Source: Saururus chinensis (taxonomy: Eukaryota; Streptophyta; Magnoliopsida; Piperales; Saururaceae). From it: 64,000 nt of DNA. Where the stretch lies: positions 67,224,782 through 67,288,781 of the forward strand of contig CP141140.1 in assembly GCA_035235625.1 (NCBI GenBank). The letters are read 5' to 3'. This document shows, one piece after another, positions 60,331 through 64,000 of this stretch. Positions within the stretch are counted from its first letter, which is position 1. Each line of letters starts with the position of its first letter. Position numbers and translations under genes: made by a program. The notes below the pieces were generated by a model, which searched no databases, was not told the origin of the DNA, and saw only the letters and a list, made by a program, of their open reading frames with translations.

Positions 60331-62030
60331 GTTTAAAGTTTTAAAAATAAGTTTGATGCAATATTTGAATTTATTCTAAAATTGTTCTTTAACAAATGTA
60401 ATTATGATTTAGAGGTAAATTATTAAAAAAATTTATTTCTATTTCTACTTTCATTTCTAAAAAATTTAACACACAAAAAGCCCCTGAGGTCGTATTTGTT
60501 TTCATAAATAGCCCTTAAGTGTCCTATTTATTTTTCATTTTGAAAAAATAAATAGGATACTTAATATGTGATGGAGGGAGTGATCAAATAGATTATGTGA
60601 AAAAATAAATAGGATACTTAATATGTGATGGAGGGAGTGATCAAATAGATCATGTGAATGAGTACATAAAGATGATGTTGCATTGCCGGATTTGCGTGTC
60701 ATTAAGTGCATAAAAATAATGCCTAAGTTGAAATCTATGGAGTGTCCGATTGAATATGTATGTCTATTTGTGTTATAAGAATATTTTCTTTTAAGTGTGT
60801 TATAAAATTCAATAAGATTTTTCTATGAGGCCTCCAAGGATTTGCAAGGATCCTGTCCAGAAATGAAAAATATGATCTTTAAACTAAATTTAGTTTTTCT
60901 TTTTTCTTTTTATTTTTGCATGGGAAATGTGACTTCTTTTTTGGGTACTAGCATAAGACATGCTACTTATTAGTAATTTAGGCGGGACATATTATTTTTA
61001 CACCTTGATGTAATTGCGACTAGGAAAACTTACAGAAATGAAAAATCAAATCAAGCATTGGGCACTCTATCATTGAGACAAATTTACACCTTTTTCTAAT
61101 GGTGCTTAGGGGATATTTGTCTCCTACGATAATTCGATCTACCACATGTTGTAGAAGCACCTCTATACAGCGCATGCAATGAACCATTGAATGTATGAAC
61201 AGAGTCTTTAGAGTTTGTAAAATGCAAAAGAAATATTCAAATATGAATCAAACTGAGAGGCCGGATAATGGCGGCGATGTGCACATATATGGGTTAGCCC
61301 ACATAGGTGCATGGGTCCAACATGTATGCCCCCCCAATAAAAGTAGGGAAGCCCAAGGGTCTAACTTGAAAGATAAACTTTATGCCCTGTATATGAACTT
61401 CATTTCAATCTTCTAGGCTATGTGAGATTATTCATTCTCTCTTCAACCAATTCACATGTAGCATTCTCATTCACACAAAAGTAGGTTTAGGCTCTTAATA
61501 CTCAACAATCATATTTACATGGACTTCTCATGAAATGGGCTTAGCCCATGGTTTTCACCTACTTTCTAATAATCCCTCACATAAATAAGAATTAGCTCGA
61601 CAGTTATGCAAAACAATGTAGATAAAAACATGAGAGGAAAATATTAAAAAGTTCCTGAATGGGGGAAATGTAACTTTTAGCTTTAAACCTTCCCTTGTGA
61701 AAACTATCAGGTTTACTAACTAATTAGTGAATATTATGTTTTGAACTGTTCAGCCGTTTGTGTAAACCAAGACAATAAAATGTTTTAAAAATGGGTTTGA
61801 CGTGATATTTGAATTTATTCTAAAAACTATTTTTAACAAATGTAATTATGATTCAGCGGTAAATTATTAAAAAATTTTGTTTCTATTTCTACTTCCATTT
61901 CTAGAAAATTTAACACACAAACAGCCCCTAAGGTCCTATTTGTTTTCATTTTGAAAAAATAAATAGGACACTTAATATGTGATGGAGGGAGTGATCAAAT
62001 AAATTATGTGAATGAGTACATAAAATCTTC
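60331..62030 (+). repeat. Direct repeat pair about 1.45 kb apart, plus a 58-bp tandem duplication
   Basis: The copy at about 60331-60670 recurs at about 61785-62030: AACAAATGTAATTATGATT, TTCTATTTCTACTTYCATTT, AATTTAACACACAA and AATATGTGATGGAGGGAGTG occur in the same order. In the first copy only, a 58-bp segment (AATAAATAGGATACTTAATA type) is tandemly doubled at about 60543-60658. The intervening DNA has no recognised gene. Confidence 0.75.
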
Positions 62031-62329
62031 ATAGAAACAACCCCTTCACACTCATATAGGAGATTTTTATTAAGAGTATCATGTCATACCTCACTTTGAA
62101 CTAATTCAAACTATAAAAATTATTAAAATTAAAGCTTATCCTAATGCTTACTGCATACATCACTATCTCATCGTAAGAATGAGGGTGATGTAATCTCAAT
62201 AGTGATTCCCTTTGATCCCCAACAATTCAGTTGTCTATTTGAAACTAGATATTGGGATCTCCAGTCAACTAGGTTGGGTTGTCATTATGGTGACTCTTAA
62301 TGCATAGGCTTTAAGCTCATTCTTCTCAA

Positions 62330-63320
62330 TGAATTGTTTACTTGTTCTTTGGTCAAACCCTTAATAAGAAGATCCTCAATATTATCTTTTAACCATACAT
62401 ACTCAATAAAAATAATTCCACCAGAGAACAATTATTTTATAGTATTATGTCTCCGACGTATATGTCAGGACTTACCATTATACAAGTTAATTTGTGCCCT
62501 TCCTATAGTCTATTAACTATCACAATTGATGTAATTAGGTGGCACAGGTTTCCTCCACATTAGAATATCCTCTAAAAAATGGTAAAACTACTCAGCGTGT
62601 TCGCCTACTCTATCAAGTACAATAAATTCAGATTATATTATGGATCTTGTTATACACATTTGTTTCGAGAATTTTCAAAATATTGTTGCACCACTAAGAA
62701 TAAAGACATACCAACTTGTAGAATTTAAGTCTTATATCATATATCTAGTTTGCATTAAAGTAACTCTCCAGTATTGCTAGATTCTTTTTATAGTGTAATC
62801 CATAGTTCAAAGTATATCTTAGATATCTAAAAACCCTAACTACAACATTCTAATAGTCTACCCCTAGGTTACTATTATATCTACTCAGTTTACTTACCGA
62901 GTATGCTACGACCGGTTTCATACAATTCATTATGTAATTGAGACTACCTATAATTTAAAAAATATTATAATTGTGATATACTCTCACCCATGTTTTTGCT
63001 TAAATGCAATGTCACATCCACTAGTTATCTTGCTAGATGATTATCATTCTCATTGAATTTTTTAAAAATTGTCTCAATGTAATGAGATTAAGATAATACA
63101 TATCTATTAGATGTTTTAGTAATTTTCATTCTTAGTATAACATATACAACACATATATCTTTCATGTTAAATTAATTATGTAACATTCTCTTAGTATCTT
63201 TAATGATTTCATAATTACTACAAATAATAAGCATATCATCCACATATAAGCATACGATGACATAGTTATTAGGTTTTTCTTTGACATACATTCATTTATT
63301 AAAGAAATCATATCTCTTAA
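62330..63320 (-). mobile_element. Ty1/copia pol remnant (RT and RNase H), minus strand
   Basis: On the minus strand, RT text appears first (near 63230-62980: TKRMLHN-type and LSQSHYIETIFKKFN-type blocks). RNase H follows (near 62560-62335: GRAQINLYNGKS, HIRRRHNTIK, IKGLTKEQ). Order and wording fit plant copia. It is broken, with many breaks, and is cut on the right by the LTR that starts at 63321. LTRs for this element were not resolved; 61560-61780 may include its 3' part. Confidence 0.75.
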
Positions 63321-64000
63321 TGTAACGCGCGAGATTTCTCACGAAATTTTTTTGCAATATAACGACTGTAAATCGAAGGAAAAATGAAGAAAACAAAACC
63401 TGTGAAAACAGTTTTACAATTTAAAACATAATGCATCAATTTTCTCATACAAAAATTTCCTCATTCGATCAAACATCGTATGGCCAAACCAAATATCCTC
63501 AGGCGCTACTCAAAAATAAACGTACGAATAAATTACTATGATCATAGACTTTAAATACAAATATCTCTCAAGCATCCTTAAGTGCAAGTCTCATAACAGT
63601 CCGCAATCTAATCCAAATTACAAGTCCAAAAAGCATAAACATTTTAAATCTCATCTCACCCAATACAAGAGATCGTGGCACAAATAATACTCATAGTAAG
63701 TCAAGTATATATATACCTGAGTCCAAGGGAATAATCTATCGTAGAAACGAGCATCCATCTTCAGGAACTCTCCCCCACAAACCTACAAAAGCCTCCCGAA
63801 CAACAGGGCTAAAAAAAAGAGTAATGAGTATTTTCATACTTAATAGGAAAATACCCAGTATAGGAGTTCTAAACAGTGAACTCAGTAAGTTCATACAATT
63901 ATGCATGCAATTATGGCAAATACATACCATCAAACTAATCTTACACATACTCTTAATCAAACTCTTACAAACTTACTTGTACAATCGTATGCTTACTCAT
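63321..64000 (-). mobile_element. Edge of a second copy of the TGTAACG LTR family, inverted
   Basis: Begins TGTAACGCGCGAGATTT, the reverse complement of the family 3' end, and continues through AAATATCCTCAGGCGCTACT and CAAAAGCCTCCCGAACAAC. These are the complements of text at 18800 and 18535 in the 4.85-kb solo LTR. It runs off the window, so total length and target duplication are unknown. The next text to the left is copia RNA-dependent polymerase remnant, so it inserted into that element. Confidence 0.85.

Overview
The window reads as nuclear DNA of a flowering plant. It holds three intron-containing plant genes on the + strand: a DYW-type PPR protein, a Sec14/CRAL-TRIO protein and a classical short-chain dehydrogenase. 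These lie among plant-type transposons: Athila-like Ty3/gypsy, Ty1/copia, hAT, MULE, CACTA-like and Stowaway MITEs. The GC-rich 5' end of the PPR gene, falling toward 3', hints at a monocot, but this is weak evidence. No tRNA, rRNA, CRISPR or prokaryote-type operon was seen.

Layout. 1-3.3 kb: non-coding, with a tandem duplication of about 495 bp. 3.3-6.2 kb: a degraded copia element with inverted arms. 6.2-14.06 kb: MITEs, a palindrome, (TA)n, minisatellites, a CACTA-like end, a three-unit array of about 450 bp and a diverged LTR-like block. 14.06-32.05 kb: an old Athila-like element. Its 5' LTR contains a 4.85-kb solo LTR. Its internal region contains a non-coding repeat (called R here), and R contains a hAT element of 3.5 kb with exon pieces of the meiotic gene MND1. 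32-36 kb: diverged repeats and AT-rich DNA.

36.3-39.1 kb: PPR-DYW gene (2 exons). 39.1-42.3 kb: intergenic, with a foldback MITE and short tandem repeats. 42.3-44.8 kb: Sec14-like gene (5 exons), with a Stowaway MITE in intron 2. 45.5-54.8 kb: a MULE transposase remnant split by a minus-strand LTR block, which holds a second R copy, which holds a second hAT element (2.7 kb), which holds a 2.2-kb solo LTR. 57.0-59.6 kb: SDR gene (5 exons). 59.6-64 kb: MITE-like repeats, a minus-strand copia remnant, and the edge of a second, inverted copy of the LTR family seen at 14.1 kb.

The three genes are independent plant genes with no sign of shared function: organellar RNA editing, lipid transfer or signalling, and NADP(H)-dependent carbonyl/alcohol redox chemistry. 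The most notable structures are the hAT element with captured MND1 exons, and the two R copies, each of which acts as an empty-site control for the hAT in the other. Exon borders were placed by reading splice sites and frame by eye, not by transcript evidence.
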